NCBI GenBank assembly: GCA_907163345.1
Contig: CAJQUN010000411.1
Location: 1-64,000 of the forward strand
Length of the DNA stretch: 64,000 nt
Source: Haberlea rhodopensis
Lineage: Eukaryota; Streptophyta; Magnoliopsida; Lamiales; Gesneriaceae
Direction of reading: 5' to 3'
Within the stretch, counting starts at the first letter, position 1. Each line of letters begins with the position of its first letter. Under the pieces are notes generated by a model. It had not been told where the DNA came from. It saw only the letters and a list, made by a program, of their open reading frames with translations, and did no database searches. This document shows, one piece after another, positions 1 through 11,483 of the stretch. Both the position numbers and the translations under genes were made by a program.

Positions 1-1140
1 GACACCAAAAATGGTGTTTCTGGGTGTTTTGTGTGGGATTTTGGTATTGGGGACTATTATTGGGTTCTAATATTGGTATTTGGAATATGTAGAACCAACC
101 CAGGTGGCAACGCAGCCAAGGATTGAGGTCCAACCACATTCCACTTTTTGGAAAGGTACGTAGTGGACGTACGGGCACCCAACGGTAACATGTATTTTAT
201 ATACTCATTGTTTATGCATTGTGGATGCGAGTATATGTGGTATGCATTGTGATGCATATACATGTTGATTTATGCCATTGAGGTATTGCATTGTGGATGC
301 ATATACATGGTAATTTATGCATATTGATGATAGATGCATATTATGATTATGGATGCACATCCCATGAGTCGTGGTCATCCTTTGATGATTTTAATGCTTG
401 CCGCTTTTGTATTGGTTCCGCTAAATGTGAAGCGAGGGGTGGGAGCGCCGCATGTCACATTTGAGCGTGGTTGTCATATGGGGCGAGGAAGGGTATTTGC
501 CGCTCTCTGTGAAGCGAGGGGTGGGAGCGCCGCATGTCCATTGTAGCGAGGTTATCCTATGCCGCCCATATGAATATAAGCGAGGGGCATTAAAATAACT
601 GTGATGGACAGACTAGGGAATGGTGACCAATATGTGGTACAGTTGAGATGGTATATGATGTCATGACATGTTTGGCCATTAAAAAAATCTTTTGATTATA
701 CTCATGAGTTCTGGTACAGGGACAACCAAACGGAAAGCGTTTGAAATGCACGGAAACAGGAAGTGTTTCATATTGATTATGCATTTACGCTTTATCTTCA
801 TATGTGTTGAATATGAATGATTATTATTGCTCATGTTTGGGGGTTGTCCTTGTAGGTACCTTTTTGGCACGATAGATGGATTGAACGGGTTGAGGACAGT
901 GAGCTTCACGAGCATCTTTGGTAGATGAAGGGACATGATTCTTTTGTATGTGCCTACTCTAGGTAGTAGTAAACTATAGTGGACACATTCATTTGTCGGA
1001 ATGTAATTAATCTCTTTGGTAGTCCTTTATTTTGGCATGTAAATGCTTAAGCTCATAGACTCAACTTGTTTACTCTACTCTGATCATTTATTTAGCTCTA
1101 TTATGCCGTTATTCCGCACTTAAGGATTAGGGTCCTTACA
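1..1140 (+). repeat. Gypsy A 5' LTR, right part only
   Basis: Long terminal repeat of a Ty3/gypsy (Tekay/Del-type) element, cut by the left window edge. It matches 6885-8038, the right part of the 3' LTR of the same element, ends in GGTCCTTACA and is followed by the primer site. It holds the conserved core GGTACGT-n-ACGTACGG (about 154-175) and a run of CGCT...AGCG mini-hairpins (400-588). It differs from its sister copy mainly by single-base insertions and deletions, which points to consensus errors more than to age. The U3 part and the GATC palindrome array lie outside the window. Confidence 0.93.
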
Positions 1141-1144
1141 TTAG

Positions 1145-1156
1145 TGGTATCAGAGC
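1145..1156 (+). other. Gypsy A primer-binding site (tRNA-iMet)
   Basis: TGGTATCAGAGC, four bases after the LTR end, is the usual plant primer site complementary to the 3' end of initiator methionine tRNA. It fixes the LTR end and the + orientation. Confidence 0.92.
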
Positions 1157-1347
1157 AGTGGTTTAGAGAACCCGGGAACGAGTGAAGGGTAGCCTTAGCA
1201 TGGTTGGCTAGGTGCTTACATTTGAAGCATGTTTATGCATGTGGTGCATATTTGTATATTTGTTATACTAACATGCTTATATCACTCCTGTTATCTAACG
1301 ACATGATTATATATGCTTTGGATTGTTGTTAACATTTGTGTTACAGC

Positions 1348-2466
1348 ATGGCTGCTAATGAGGAAGTCGGAGATGTTGGGAGTGTAAATGCGAGTATGGA
1401 CAGGCTCTAATCCTCTACCTCCACCGGCTGTAGGAATGGAACCAGTGGTCCAGTTATTGCTACCGGGTGAGATTAGCTTGACTCAGTTTCTGTCTTATCA
1501 TCCGCCCCGGTTTGAGGGGACAGAGTCCGGAGAAGAAGCTGAAGAGTGGCTGGAGAGACTTGAACAGATCTTTGTATCGGCTCCGTGTGCTATTACTGCT
1601 GGCTGGCTGAGGCTGGCGAGTTCCAGTTGGCTAAGAAACCATTGATGTGGTGGAGGAGCACAGTGATGGAGATGAGAGCACTGGGTGCTGTGATTGACTG
1701 GACGCTCTTCAGGACCAGGTTCTTGAACCGATACTTCTCCGCGGCAGCAAGACAGACAAAAGAGGATGAATTTGCAAGTCTGAGGTAGGGGAACATGACA
1801 GTGGCAGACTATGCCACACAGTACTCATCACTACTGAGGTATGTCCCCATATTGCCTCTGATGGACGTGCCAAGATGAGAAATTTCATGAAAGGACTGCG
1901 ACCGGAGCTCTATGACCGGGTTATTATCATAACCCAACTTCTTTTGATGATGCTCTCACAAGAGCGGAGCTTGCTGAGCTAGGAGTGGGAGCTTATGCCA
2001 TGCCACCACCGGTACCGCAACAGAGGCAGACTAGTGACAGTTGAGGCCTCGGGGTGAGCCATTTAAACCCCGTGGTGCCTCTTCATCTTCGCGGTATGGT
2101 GGAAAGAAATACTTTGGTCAGAACAGGATGGCAAGAAAGGAAATTGGTCGGCCAATAGAGGATCTTCACAAGGGGATAGGCGGGAGAGCCTAGGTGCACA
2201 ATTGTGGAGGGCCACATTCTTCAAACAAGTGTCCTGCATGTATGTCTGTGGCAAGATGGGCCACATTGCTCGGTATTGCCCCACCAGGGGAGGACAGTCA
2301 GAGTATCAGGGCAACAGGCGAGATTTGATGACAGGACAGTGCAGCAGAGGCAACAGTTTGGGCCTCGTCCATCGGGAGGTCAGACAGGGGACCGCCCCAG
2401 GGACAAGGTATATGCACTGACCAGAGAGCAGGCTCAGGCAGCCCCGGAGGAGGTGATTGCCGGTAC
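1348..2466 (+). pseudogene. gag: Gypsy A gag, frameshifted
   Basis: Capsid/nucleocapsid gene of gypsy A. The first ATG (1348) follows TTTGTGTTACAG, which looks like a splice acceptor and suggests a spliced leader. Pieces of the retrotransposon gag domain can be read in two frames: PRFEGTESGEEAEEWLERLE near 1500-1560, then a part around 1620-1790. The CCHC zinc knuckle CYVCGKMGHIARYC is near 2230-2280. At least three frame changes and an early stop break it. Most breaks are single-base gains or losses at short runs, so part of the damage may be sequencing error. Not functional as written. Confidence 0.85.
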
Positions 2467-2934
2467 GTGCCATTTATTACGTACCCTGCTTTTGTTTTGA
2501 TAGATACAGGTGCCTCCCATTCCTTTGTGTCAGTGGGATTTGTGGAAAGACACCATATGCGCACGTCTTCTTTACCCACGCCTCTCCTTGTCTCGACACC
2601 CACTGGAAGAGACGTCGTTGCTGATCAGTTTGGCAGATGCCTCATTTATTTTGAGGGCAACGAGTTGAGATCAGACTTGATTGTGCTGGGTATGTCAGAC
2701 TTTGACTGCATCTTGGGAATTGATGTTCTGAACAGATATCAGGCAGTGGTAGATTGCCGACAGAGGACAGTGAAGTTCAGACCTGAGTTGGGCAGTCAGT
2801 GGACTTTCTATGGCAACGGTTCTCGTGCGAAGATTCCGTTGATTTCAGCGATCAAGATGACTCAGTTGTTGGAACGTGGTCACACGGGCTATCTCATTTA
2901 TGCGTGGACACGTCTGGAAAGAGTAAAGAACTGA
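2467..2934 (+). pseudogene. pol: Gypsy A protease region
   Basis: Aspartic protease domain that would process the Gag-Pol polyprotein. The active-site triad is readable in FVLIDTGASHSF (near 2495-2530). It is followed by the typical Tekay/Del segment ending DFDCILGIDVLNRYQAVVDC. This stretch is open for about 155 codons, one of the better-kept parts of A, and runs out by frameshift just before the reverse transcriptase. Confidence 0.88.
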
Positions 2935-3821
2935 GGGTTGAGGATGTACCAGTTGTGGCAGAATTTGCTGATGTATTTCCAGAAGAGATCCCAGGATTTC
3001 CACCGGCCAGGGAAGTTGAATTTGGGATCGAGTTGCTGCCAGGGACATCCGCTATCTCTCGTGCACCTTATAGGATGGCACCGGCAGAGTTGATGGAGGT
3101 GAAAACAGTTGCAGGATCTCCTTGACAGGGTTATATACGCCCGAGCGTGTCGCCATGGGGCCGCACCAGTTCTCTTTGTGAAGAAGAAGGACGGTTTCGA
3201 TGCGGTTGTGCATCGATTACCGGCAGCTGAACAAGGCTCAGTGAAGAACAAGTATCCTCTCCCAAGAATTGACGACTTGTGTGATCAGTTGCAAGGTACC
3301 AGGGTATATAGCAAGATTGATTTGAGATCGCGGGTATCATCAGATTCGGGTCAGAGAGGAAGATGTGCAGAAGACAGCGTTTCGGACTCGATACGGGCAT
3401 ATGAGTTTCTTAGTGATGCCGTTCGGTGTGACGAACGCCCCGGCCGTCTTTATGAGTCTGATGAACAGAGTGTTTCAGCCGTATTCTTGATCAGTTCGTC
3501 ATCGTGTTTATGACGACATTCTTATCTACTCTCGGAGTGAGGAAGATCATGTGAAACACTTGAGGACAGTGCTTCAGATTCTCAGGAGAGCATCAGTTGT
3601 ATGCTAAGCTCAGTAAGTGCGAGTTTTGGCTGAGCAGTGTAGTGTTTCTGGGCATGTCATTTCGAGCAGCGGGATATCAGTGGACCCCAAGAAGATTGAG
3701 GCTGTGATGGAGTGGGCTGCCCCCACTTCTGTGCCTGAGATCCGGAGTTTTCTTGGTTTGGCCGGTGGTATTATCGGCGCTTTGTTGAGGGCTTTTCGAA
3801 GATTGCCAAGCCGCTGACTCA
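2935..3821 (+). pseudogene. pol: Gypsy A reverse transcriptase, multiply frameshifted
   Basis: RNA-dependent DNA polymerase domain. Landmarks appear in several frames: DVFPEEIPGFPPAREVEF near 2970-3020, APVLFVKKKDG near 3165-3195, KNKYPLPRIDDLCDQLQG near 3245-3297, and the catalytic YDDILIYS near 3505-3530. The palm and thumb part corresponding to 8047-8340 of element B is present but has lost and gained single bases (for example around 3590 and 3770-3820). Comparison with B shows mostly indels with few substitutions. Confidence 0.87.
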
Positions 3822-4640
3822 GTGACTCAGAAAGGAGTGCCTTTCTTTTGGTCAGAAGCTTGTGAGGAGAGCTTCCAGGAGTTGAAGCACCGGTTGACGA
3901 CGGCGCCAGTGTTAGTGATCCCGACGGAGAACTCCAGATTGTTTCTGTATACTGATGCATCACTGCAGGTCCTTGGATGTGTTCTGATGCAAGATAAGCA
4001 TGTGGTAGCTTATGCATCGAGGCAGTTGAAGCCGCATGAGACCAGATATCCAGTTCATGACTTGGAATTGGCGGCTATCATCTTCGCCCTGAAGATCTGG
4101 AGGCATTATTTGTATGGTACTTCGTTTACCATCTACACGGATCACAAGAGCCTCAAGTTTTTATTCACTCAGGCAGAGCTGAACATGAGGCAGAGGAGAT
4201 GGATGGACCTACTCAAGGACTATGACTGCGAGATAGAGTACCATCCTGGGAAAGCTAATTTGACAGCAGACGCCTTGAGCCGGAAAGTGAGGAGTTCTGC
4301 TGAGGACGTCATCCATTTGTCGGCTATGATGACCTCCTATTGCCATCTCGGCTATGATTTTGATATAGATGCATCACCAGTGTATGTCTCTACCTTATTA
4401 GCTGAGCCAGATATTTATGAGAATATCAGGAGAGCTCAGAGATCAGATGCTGAGGTTCAGAGATGGTTGTCTATAGAGCATCTTGGTCAGCCGACGAAGT
4501 TCAGAGTGGCCGACGACGGATCTTTGAGATTGGGTAACCGCTGGGTAGTTCCAAGTACGCCGGAGTTGCGTAAGGGAATCTTGGAGCGAGCTCACAGTAG
4601 CAGACTTAGCATCCACCCAGGCGGGAAGAAGATGTACAGA
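3822..4640 (+). pseudogene. pol: Gypsy A RNase H
   Basis: RNase H domain and connection, open for about 300 codons to 4727. Visible landmarks are LFLYTDASLQVLGCVL (first catalytic Asp), HDLELAAIIFALKIWRHYLY (catalytic Glu) and YTDHKSLKFLF (Asp), then the tail ending ADALSRK. It removes the RNA strand during reverse transcription. This is the longest intact frame of A and is very close to B 8350-8780. It leaves frame just before the integrase zinc finger. Confidence 0.9.
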
Positions 4641-4647
4641 GATCTGC

Positions 4648-5902
4648 GTGGTTCAGTTTTGGTGGAAGAGAATGAAGTCCGATGTCGTCGCTTTTGTGAA
4701 GAGGTGTTTGATCTGCCAGCAGGTTAAGGCAGAGAGACAGAGACCTGGCGGCGAGTTGAGAAGCTTGGAGATACCGAAGTGGAAGTGGGAGCACATTTCC
4801 ATGGACTTCGTGACTCATTTGCCGAGGAGTGCTTCAGGCTTCGATGCTATTTGGGTGATTGTGGACAGATTGACCAAGGTAGCCCACTTTATCCCCTATA
4901 GCATGACATTTACATTCTTGAGGATGGCGCAGTTGTATATTAGAGATGTGGTGAGATTGCATGGGATCCCCGTTTCTATTGTGTCAGATCGAGATCCGCG
5001 ATTCACATCTCATTCTGGGAAGGCCTTCAGTCAGCTTTGGGAACTGAGGTCAGATTGAGCACTGCTTATCATCCTCAGACAGATGGCCAGACCGAGCGCA
5101 CTATTCAGACGCTCGAGGACTGTTGAGAGCTTGTGTTTTGGAGTTCGATGCCTCTTGGCAGGATTCAGTGCCTTTGGTAGAGTTTTCGTATAACAATAGC
5201 TACCAGGCAAGTATTCAGATGGCTCCGTTTGAAGCTCTTTATGGCAGACGATGTAGATCGCCCTTGTGTTGGGACGATTTGGACAGTAGATCAGTCGGAG
5301 GGCCTGAGTTAATCCGGGAAATGGAAGAGAAGATAAAGATCATAAGGCAGAAAATGAAAGCGGCTCAGGACAGACAGGCAGCTTATGCGAATAAACGGCG
5401 GAGACCGTTAGAGTTTCAGTTGGGAGATAAGGTCTTTTTGAAGATCTCGCCTTTCAGAGGCGTTGTGCGATTTGGGATGCGCGGAAACTGTCTCCGAGGT
5501 ATGTTGGACCGTACGAGATCTTGCAGCGCATTGGCACATTGGCTTACCGACTGGCTTTGCCGCCTTCTTTATCTGGGATACATGATGTGTTTCATGTATC
5601 GATGTTGCGGAAGTATGAGCCGGATCCGTCTCACGTGTTACAGCCTTCCGAAGTTCAGTTAGAGTCAGATATATCTTATGTGGAACGGCCTGTTAGAATT
5701 CTGGACAGAGCAGACCGTAGACTTCGGAAATAAAGTGATACCGATGATCAAAGTTCAGTGGGATCGCAGGGGTGTCGAGGAGGCTACGTGGGAGACGGAG
5801 CAGCATATGGTGCAGCACTACCCGGAACTATTCTCTGGTATGAGTTTATGTTTAGTTTCTGTTGGGGTAAGTGCATGTGATTTCGAGGACGAAATCTTAT
5901 AA
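4648..5902 (+). pseudogene. pol: Gypsy A integrase with chromodomain, frameshifted
   Basis: Integrase would insert the cDNA, and the C-terminal chromodomain is thought to steer Tekay/Del-type (chromovirus) elements to heterochromatin. Readable parts are the zinc-finger end CLICQQVKAERQRPGGEL, the catalytic Asp in ISMDFVTHLP, the second Asp in VSDRDPRF, then FSYNNSYQASIQMAPFEALY, and the chromodomain near 5650-5850 (YVERPVRIL, VQWDRRGVEEATWE). It is split over at least four frames with breaks near 5050, 5120, 5480 and 5725. B carries a better-kept copy. Confidence 0.88.
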
Positions 5903-5914
5903 GTAGGGGAGTAT
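5901..5914 (+). other. Gypsy A polypurine tract
   Basis: AAGTAGGGGAGTAT directly before the 3' LTR is the plus-strand primer. The same tract precedes the LTR of B at 10385-10398. Confidence 0.85.
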
Positions 5915-6676
5915 TGTGACATCCCCGAAATGGTTAATTGCTATTTGGCTTTAATTGTGTTTACATGATTAATTATGTGGTAATTGATTATGTTTTGGGA
6001 TTTATTTACCTTATGGAAATGCTTGGTCATGTGGATAGGGTGACCCGGGATTGCATTTTAGGGTGCATGTGGTGCATGTTGGGTAAATATTATGGGAAGC
6101 ATGATTTATTTGCCTTGGTTAGCAATTTATTAGAAATCATGTGTTAATTGATATTATGGTGCATTTCGAGTAAATGCTTTGAAAATATCATGTTGGGGTG
6201 TTTTATACACCATGGAATCATTTGGTATGCATTTAATTAATAAACTCACTTTTATACCCAACCCCACCCTATCCAACACTTTTAACTTTACCAAATCATT
6301 TCTAACACCCAAACCCTTCCCCTCTTCCCACATTTTCGAGTTCCACCTTTGAGGTGAGAGGAGACCTTGCAAACTTTGATTTGTGGAAGATTGTTGGGTG
6401 ATTTGAGATCCCCAAGAGGTATGGGTACCTCATGTTTTAATTTTGTAAGGTTTTTGGTTGAGTTTAGTTGGTTTGAAGGGTTTTTAAACTGGGTTTGTGT
6501 TGGGTGTTGTGATTTGTGGTAGTGTTTTGGTTGGATGTTGTATATTTGCGTTTTATGTTGATGTTTATGGGTGGTTTTGCGTTGTTGGTTTGATTTATGT
6601 TGGTATTGGTGGGTTTGTTTGTGTTTGGGAAGGAGATGGGTGAATAGTGCCCGAATCTCGCTTTCCCGCAGCTCGG

Positions 6677-6881
6677 CGATCGATCGGCGTCCACTCGCGA
6701 TCGATCGCGAGCAACAGCGCTGAGGCAGTGCGCTTCAGCGATCGATCGCGAGATGCGCGCGATCGATCGGCGAGGCCGCGATCGATCGGCGCTAGCTCCG
6801 CGATCGATCGCGGATTGTGTATTTTTGTTGGGCGAGGCAGTGTGTTCTCGCGATCGATCGGGGCTTGATGGCGATCGATCG
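6677..6881. repeat. Array of eight CGATCGATCG palindromes (LTR A)
   Basis: Exact motifs start at 6677, 6698, 6739, 6760, 6779, 6801, 6851 and 6872, so the steps are 21, 41, 21, 19, 22, 50 and 21. Several extend to the 12-bp palindrome GCGATCGATCGC. The spacers are GC-rich and not repeated. The array lies about 400-630 bp downstream of the TATA-like box, so it is probably in transcribed leader. Function unknown. Confidence 0.95.
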
Positions 6882-7289
6882 CGAGACACCAAAATGGTGT
6901 TTTTTGGGTGTTTTTGTGGGATTTTTGGTATTGGACTATTATTGGGTTCTAATATTGGTATTTGTGAATATGTAGAACCAACCCAGGTGGCAACGCAGCC
7001 AAGGAATTGAGGTCCAACCACATTCCACTTTTTGGAAAGGTACGTAGTGGACGTACGGGCACCCAACGGTAACATGTATTTTATATACTCATTGTTTATG
7101 CATTGTGGATGCGAGTATATATGTGGTATTGCATTGTGGATGCATATACATGTTGATTTATGCCATATGAGGTATTGCATTGTGGATGCATATACATGGT
7201 AATTTATGCATATTGATGATAGATGCATATTATGATTATTGGATGCACATCCCATGAGTCGTGGTCATCCTTTGATGATTTTAATGCTT

Positions 7290-7480
7290 GCCGCTTTTTG
7301 TATTGGTTCCGCTAAATGTGAAGCGAGGGGTGGGAGCGCCGCATGTCACATTTGAGCGTGGTTGTCATATGGGGCGAGGAAAGGGTATTTGCCGCTCTCT
7401 GTGAAGCGAGGGGTGGGAGCGCCGCATGTCCATTGTAGCGAGGTTATCCTATGCCGCCTATATGAATATAAGCGAGGGGC
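7290..7480. repeat. CGCT...AGCG mini-hairpin array (LTR A)
   Basis: Repeated units of the form GCCGCT-loop-AGCGAGG (for example CGCTAAATGTGAAGCG) that could each fold into a short stem. The same array is at 400-588 in the 5' LTR. It lies between the GGTACGT/ACGTACGG core and the LTR end, as in elements B, E, I and J. Confidence 0.7.
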
Positions 7481-8038
7481 ATTAAAATACACTGTGATGG
7501 ACAGACTAGGGAATGGTGACCAATATGTGGTACAGTTGAGATGGTATATGATGTCATGACATGTTTGGCCATTAAAAATAATCTATTGATTATACTCATG
7601 AGTTCTGGTACAGGGACAACCAAACGGAAAGCGTTTGAAATGCACGGGAAACAGGAAGTGTTTCATATTGATTATGCATTTACGCTTTATCTTCATATTG
7701 TGTTGAATATGAATGATTATTATGCTCATGTTTGGGGGTTGTCCTTGTAGGTACCTTTTTGGCACGATAGATGGACTTGAACGGGTTGAGACAGTGAGCT
7801 TCACGAGCATCTTTGGTAGATGAAGGGACAGGATTCTTTTGTATAGTGCCTACTCTAGGAGTAGCGTAAAACTATAGTGGACACATTCATTTGTCGGAAT
7901 GTAATTAATCCTTTTGGTAGTCCTTTATTTTGGCATGTAAATGCTTAAGCTCATAGACTCAACTTGTTTACTCTACTCTGATCATTTATTTAGCTCTATT
8001 ATGCCGTTATTCCGCACTTAAGGATTAGGGTCCTTACA

Positions 8039-9065
8039 TACGGCACTTGAGGACAGTACTTCAGATCCTTAGGGATCGTCAGTTGTATGCAAAGCTCAGC
8101 AAGTGTGAGTTCTGGCTGAGCAGTGTCGTGTTCTTGGGTCATGTTATATCTAGCAGCGGGATATCTGTGGATCCCAGGAAGATTGAAGCTGTAATGGAGT
8201 GGGCAGCACCCACTTCTGTGCCCGAGATACGGAGTTTCCTTGGCTTAGCAGGTTATTACCGACGTTTTGTCGAGGGATTTTCTAAGATCGCTAAGCCATT
8301 GACACAGCTGACTCAGAAAGGAGTCCCATTCTTTTGGTCCGAAGCTTGTGAGGAAAGCTTCCAAGAATTGAAGCGTCGTTTGACGACAGCGCCAGTGTTG
8401 GTGATCCCGTCTGAGGATAAGAGGTTTGCCTTGTACACGGATGCATCATTGCAGGGTTTGGGCTGTGTATTGATGCAAGACAGACAAGTGGTAGCCTATG
8501 CTTCGAGACAGTTGAAGCCTCATGAGACCAGATACCCAGTCCATGATCTGGAACTGGCGGCTATCATTTTCGCCTTGAAGATTTGGCGCCATTATCTTTA
8601 TGGTACTACGTTTACCATCTTTACGGACCATAAGAGCCTAAAGTTTCTATTCACTCAGGCTGAACTGAATATGCGTCAAAGAAGATGGATGGATTTGCTC
8701 AAGGATTATGACTGTGAAATTGAGTACCATCCCGGTAAAGCAAATTTGATAGCAGACGCCTTAAGTCGGAAGGTGAAGAGTACTGCTGAGGACGTTATGT
8801 GTTTATCAGCGATGATGACCTCTTACTGCCACCTGGGCTATGACTTTGATGTGGACACGTCGCCGGTGCGAGTGTCGACCTTATTGGCCGAACCAGACGT
8901 ATTTGAGGCTATCAGGAAAGCCCAGAGGTCGGATGATGAAGTTCAGAGATGGTTATCGATAGCACTTCGAGGTCAGCCAACAAAGTTTAGAGTGGCTGAA
9001 GATGATTCTTTAAGACTGGGCAACCGATGGGTAGTCCCAGATACACCAGAGTTACCTAAAGGATA
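8039..9065 (+). pseudogene. pol: Gypsy B pol: reverse transcriptase end and RNase H
   Basis: Right-hand part of a Tekay/Del-type pol whose left part must lie beyond the window, because gypsy A inserted exactly here. The frame opens at once with HLRTVLQILRDRQLYAKLSK (thumb of reverse transcriptase), continues through RSFLGLAGYYRRFVEGFSK, then RNase H with LYTDASLQGLGCVL, HDLELAAIIFALKIWRHYLY and FTDHKSLKFLF, and the ADALSRK end. It is open to a single one-base deletion near 9060, after which integrase continues in another frame. It is closely similar to A 3560-4620 but far cleaner. Confidence 0.93.
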
Positions 9066-10340
9066 TTGGAGCGAGCTCACAGTAGTCGGTTCAGTATTCA
9101 CCCAGGAGGAAGAAAGATGTACAAGGACCTGAGTGGTCAATTCTGGTGGAGACGCATGAAGCGTGATGTGATCAGTTTTGTCAAGAGATGTTTGATCTGC
9201 CAACAAGTAAAGGCAGAAAGGCAGAGGCCTGGTGGCGAACTGAAGAGCTTGGAGGCACCTAAGTGGAAGTGGGAACATATATCTATGGACTTCGTAACCC
9301 ACTTGCCAAGGTCGGCCTCTGGATTTGATGCGATCTGGGTGATCGTGGATAGGCTGACGAAAGTAGCTCATTTCATCCCTTACAGTATGACTTTCACGTA
9401 TCTAAGGATGGCCCAATTGTATGTACGGGATGTAGTGAGGTTGCATGGGGTTCCAGTCTCGATCGTGTCTTACAGAGACCCAAGGTTTACTTCTCATTTC
9501 TGGGAGGGTCTCCAGACAGCTTTGGGCACCGAGGTGAGACTGAGTACAGCATATCACCCTCAGACAGACGGCCAAACGGAGCGTACTATACAGACGCTCG
9601 AAGATATGCTGAGGGCATGTGTTTTGGAGTTTGATACTCCGTGGCAAGAGTCTATACCACTGGTTGAGTTCTCCTATAATAACAGCTATCAGGCAAGCAT
9701 TCAAATGGCCCATTTTGAAGCTCTTTATAGACGACGATGTAGGTCACCACTGTATTTGGAGGGCTTGACGAGTAAAGCGGTCGGAGGACCGGATATGATT
9801 AAGGACATGGAGGAAAAGATTAAGATAATACGCTCAAAGATGAAGGCGGCTCAAGATAGGCAAGCAGCCTATGCCAATAAGCGGCGACGGCCGCTAGAAT
9901 TCCAAGAAGGAGACAAGGTTTTCTTGAAAATCTCACCCTTCATGGGCGTGGTACGTTTTGGTATGCGGGGAAAGTTATCTCCGAGATATGTCGGACCGTA
10001 TGAGGTATTGCAGCGTATTGGTACATTGGCTTACCGTCTGGCTCTACCGCCGTCTTTATCTGGAATTCATGATGTTTTCCATGTTTCTATGTTGAGAAAG
10101 TATGAGCCAGACCCGTCTCATGTTTTACAACCTACTGAAGTGCAGTTAGACTCAGATGTATCCTACGTTGAACGGCCGGTCAGAATTCTGGATCGTGAGG
10201 ATCGTAGACTACGAAGTAAAGTTATACCGATGGTCAAAGTTCAGTGGGATCGTCGGGGTGTCGAGGAGGCTACGTGGGAGACGGAACGGCATATGATGCT
10301 GCATTACCCGGAACTATTTTCTGGTATGATTTATGTTTAG
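9066..10340 (+). pseudogene. pol: Gypsy B integrase with chromodomain, catalytic Asp lost
   Basis: About 424 codons without a stop. In order: the zinc-finger end CLICQQVK; core with ISMDFVTHLP (first Asp); IVSYRDPRFTSHFW, where Tyr (codon 9471-9473) replaces the catalytic Asp seen as VSDRDPRF in A; the Glu region DGQTERTIQTLEDML; the GPYEVLQRIGTLAYRLALP domain; and a C-terminal chromodomain (YVERPVRILDREDRRL, VKVQWDRRGVEEATWE). The chromodomain marks it as a chromovirus of the Tekay/Del type. The Asp-to-Tyr change together with the upstream frameshift means this copy cannot integrate on its own. Confidence 0.92.
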
Positions 10341-10384
10341 TTTCTTTTGGGTAAGTGCATGCGATTTCGAGGACGAAATCTTAT

Positions 10385-10398
10385 AAGTAGGGGAGTAA
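10385..10398 (+). other. Gypsy B polypurine tract
   Basis: AAGTAGGGGAGTAA immediately before the LTR start, nearly the same as in A (5901-5914). Confidence 0.82.
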
Positions 10399-11063
10399 TG
10401 TGATGCCCCGAAATGAATTAATGGTAACCTGGACATTAATTATGTTTATATGATGAATTATTACGATGATCAAGATATGTGTGGAAATGATGTATTAACA
10501 TGATTTAAGGATGTTGATTTTAATTATGAGGAAGGTATAGATTAATGAAGTCGGTTGCATTTTTTGTAAATGCTTTTGAAATATCATGTTAGCGTATTTT
10601 ATACATCATGGTAAGTGTTGGGGTACAATTTAATTAAACCCATATAACCTCCCACTACCCCACCTTTTTAACTCACTTTCCCCTTTTACACAAAAATCCC
10701 CAAAATCTTTTTCCCAAACCCTTTCCCCTCATTTTCGAGTTTGGCACCAAGGTGGGAAGGAAATTCTTGCAAAAGCTTCACTCTTGTGATTTTTGGTAAG
10801 ATTTAAGCCCTATGATTTGTATATATCACTCCTTGAAGCTTTTGTAAAGTTTTATTTGAGTTTGTATTGATTTTGGAGGGTTTGAAATGGGTCTATATGG
10901 GTATGTGTTGTTTATGGTTGGGGAATGATTTTTGAAGTGTTTTTATGTTGGTTTTAGTGGGTTATGAGGTTATTGATGTTGTAAGGAAGTATGGATTTGT
11001 AAGGCATGAAGAGAAGCTTGAAAAATGTACATTAATGGCGAATTTTCGGGACTCAGCACTCGG

Positions 11064-11269
11064 CGATCGATCGCCCGTTCTTGGCGATCGATCGCGAGCC
11101 TCCAGTGCACGCCAGTAACATTTGGCGATCGATCGCCACTTTTGGGCGATCGATCGGCGAGGCTGGCGATCGATCGCGCCAAAAGTGGCGATCGATCGCC
11201 AAGAAGGGAATTTTTGCCCCTCGTCCAGTGTGATCTCGCGATCGATTGCGCCTGGGCAGCGATCGATCG
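11064..11269. repeat. Array of eight CGATCGATCG palindromes (LTR B)
   Basis: Starts at 11064, 11085, 11126, 11147, 11167, 11189, 11239 (CGATCGATTG) and 11260. The steps are 21, 41, 21, 20, 22, 50 and 21, practically the same as in LTR A, although the spacers differ. Confidence 0.95.
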
Positions 11270-11483
11270 CGAGATGTAAAAATGTGGATTTTTGATAATT
11301 TTGTGGGATTTTTGGATATTGGACTATATTTAGCTTCTAATATCAATTTGTATGGTTATGTAGAACCATCCCAGGTACCCACGACTTCAAGGAGATAAAG
11401 TCCTCCGACTCCTCCATTTTGGGAATTAAGGTACGTAAGAAACGTACGGGCACCGGACGGTAAACCATACTCCTACATTTAAT

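Larger units (their letters stand above)
5915..8038 (+). repeat. Gypsy A 3' LTR, complete
   Basis: 2,124-bp LTR running from TGTGACATCCCC to GGTCCTTACA. Its parts in order are: a probable U3 with TATA-like TTTTATACC near 6250; an array of eight CGATCGATCG palindromes (6677-6881); the core GGTACGT-n-ACGTACGG (about 7038-7060); CGCT...AGCG mini-hairpins (7290-7480); and the 3' end. The base after the LTR starts TACGG, the predicted target-site duplication. Its left partner lies outside the window. Short ORFs inside it are not genes. Confidence 0.93.

Noticed and set aside
1145..1156. Possible tRNA gene at the TGGTATCAGAGC motifs (also 34051 and 59225)
   Set aside because: Only the primer-site complement is present, with no tRNA body or box A/B arrangement.
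6677..6881. Regularly spaced palindromes resembling a CRISPR array
   Set aside because: Repeats are only 10 bp, spacers vary from 9 to 40 bp, and the arrays lie in plant LTRs without cas genes. The layout is notable but is not CRISPR.
6464..7255. 263-codon minus-strand ORF as a gene
   Set aside because: It lies across the 3' LTR of A, antisense and low complexity, including the translation of the GATC array (repeated DRS-type residues).
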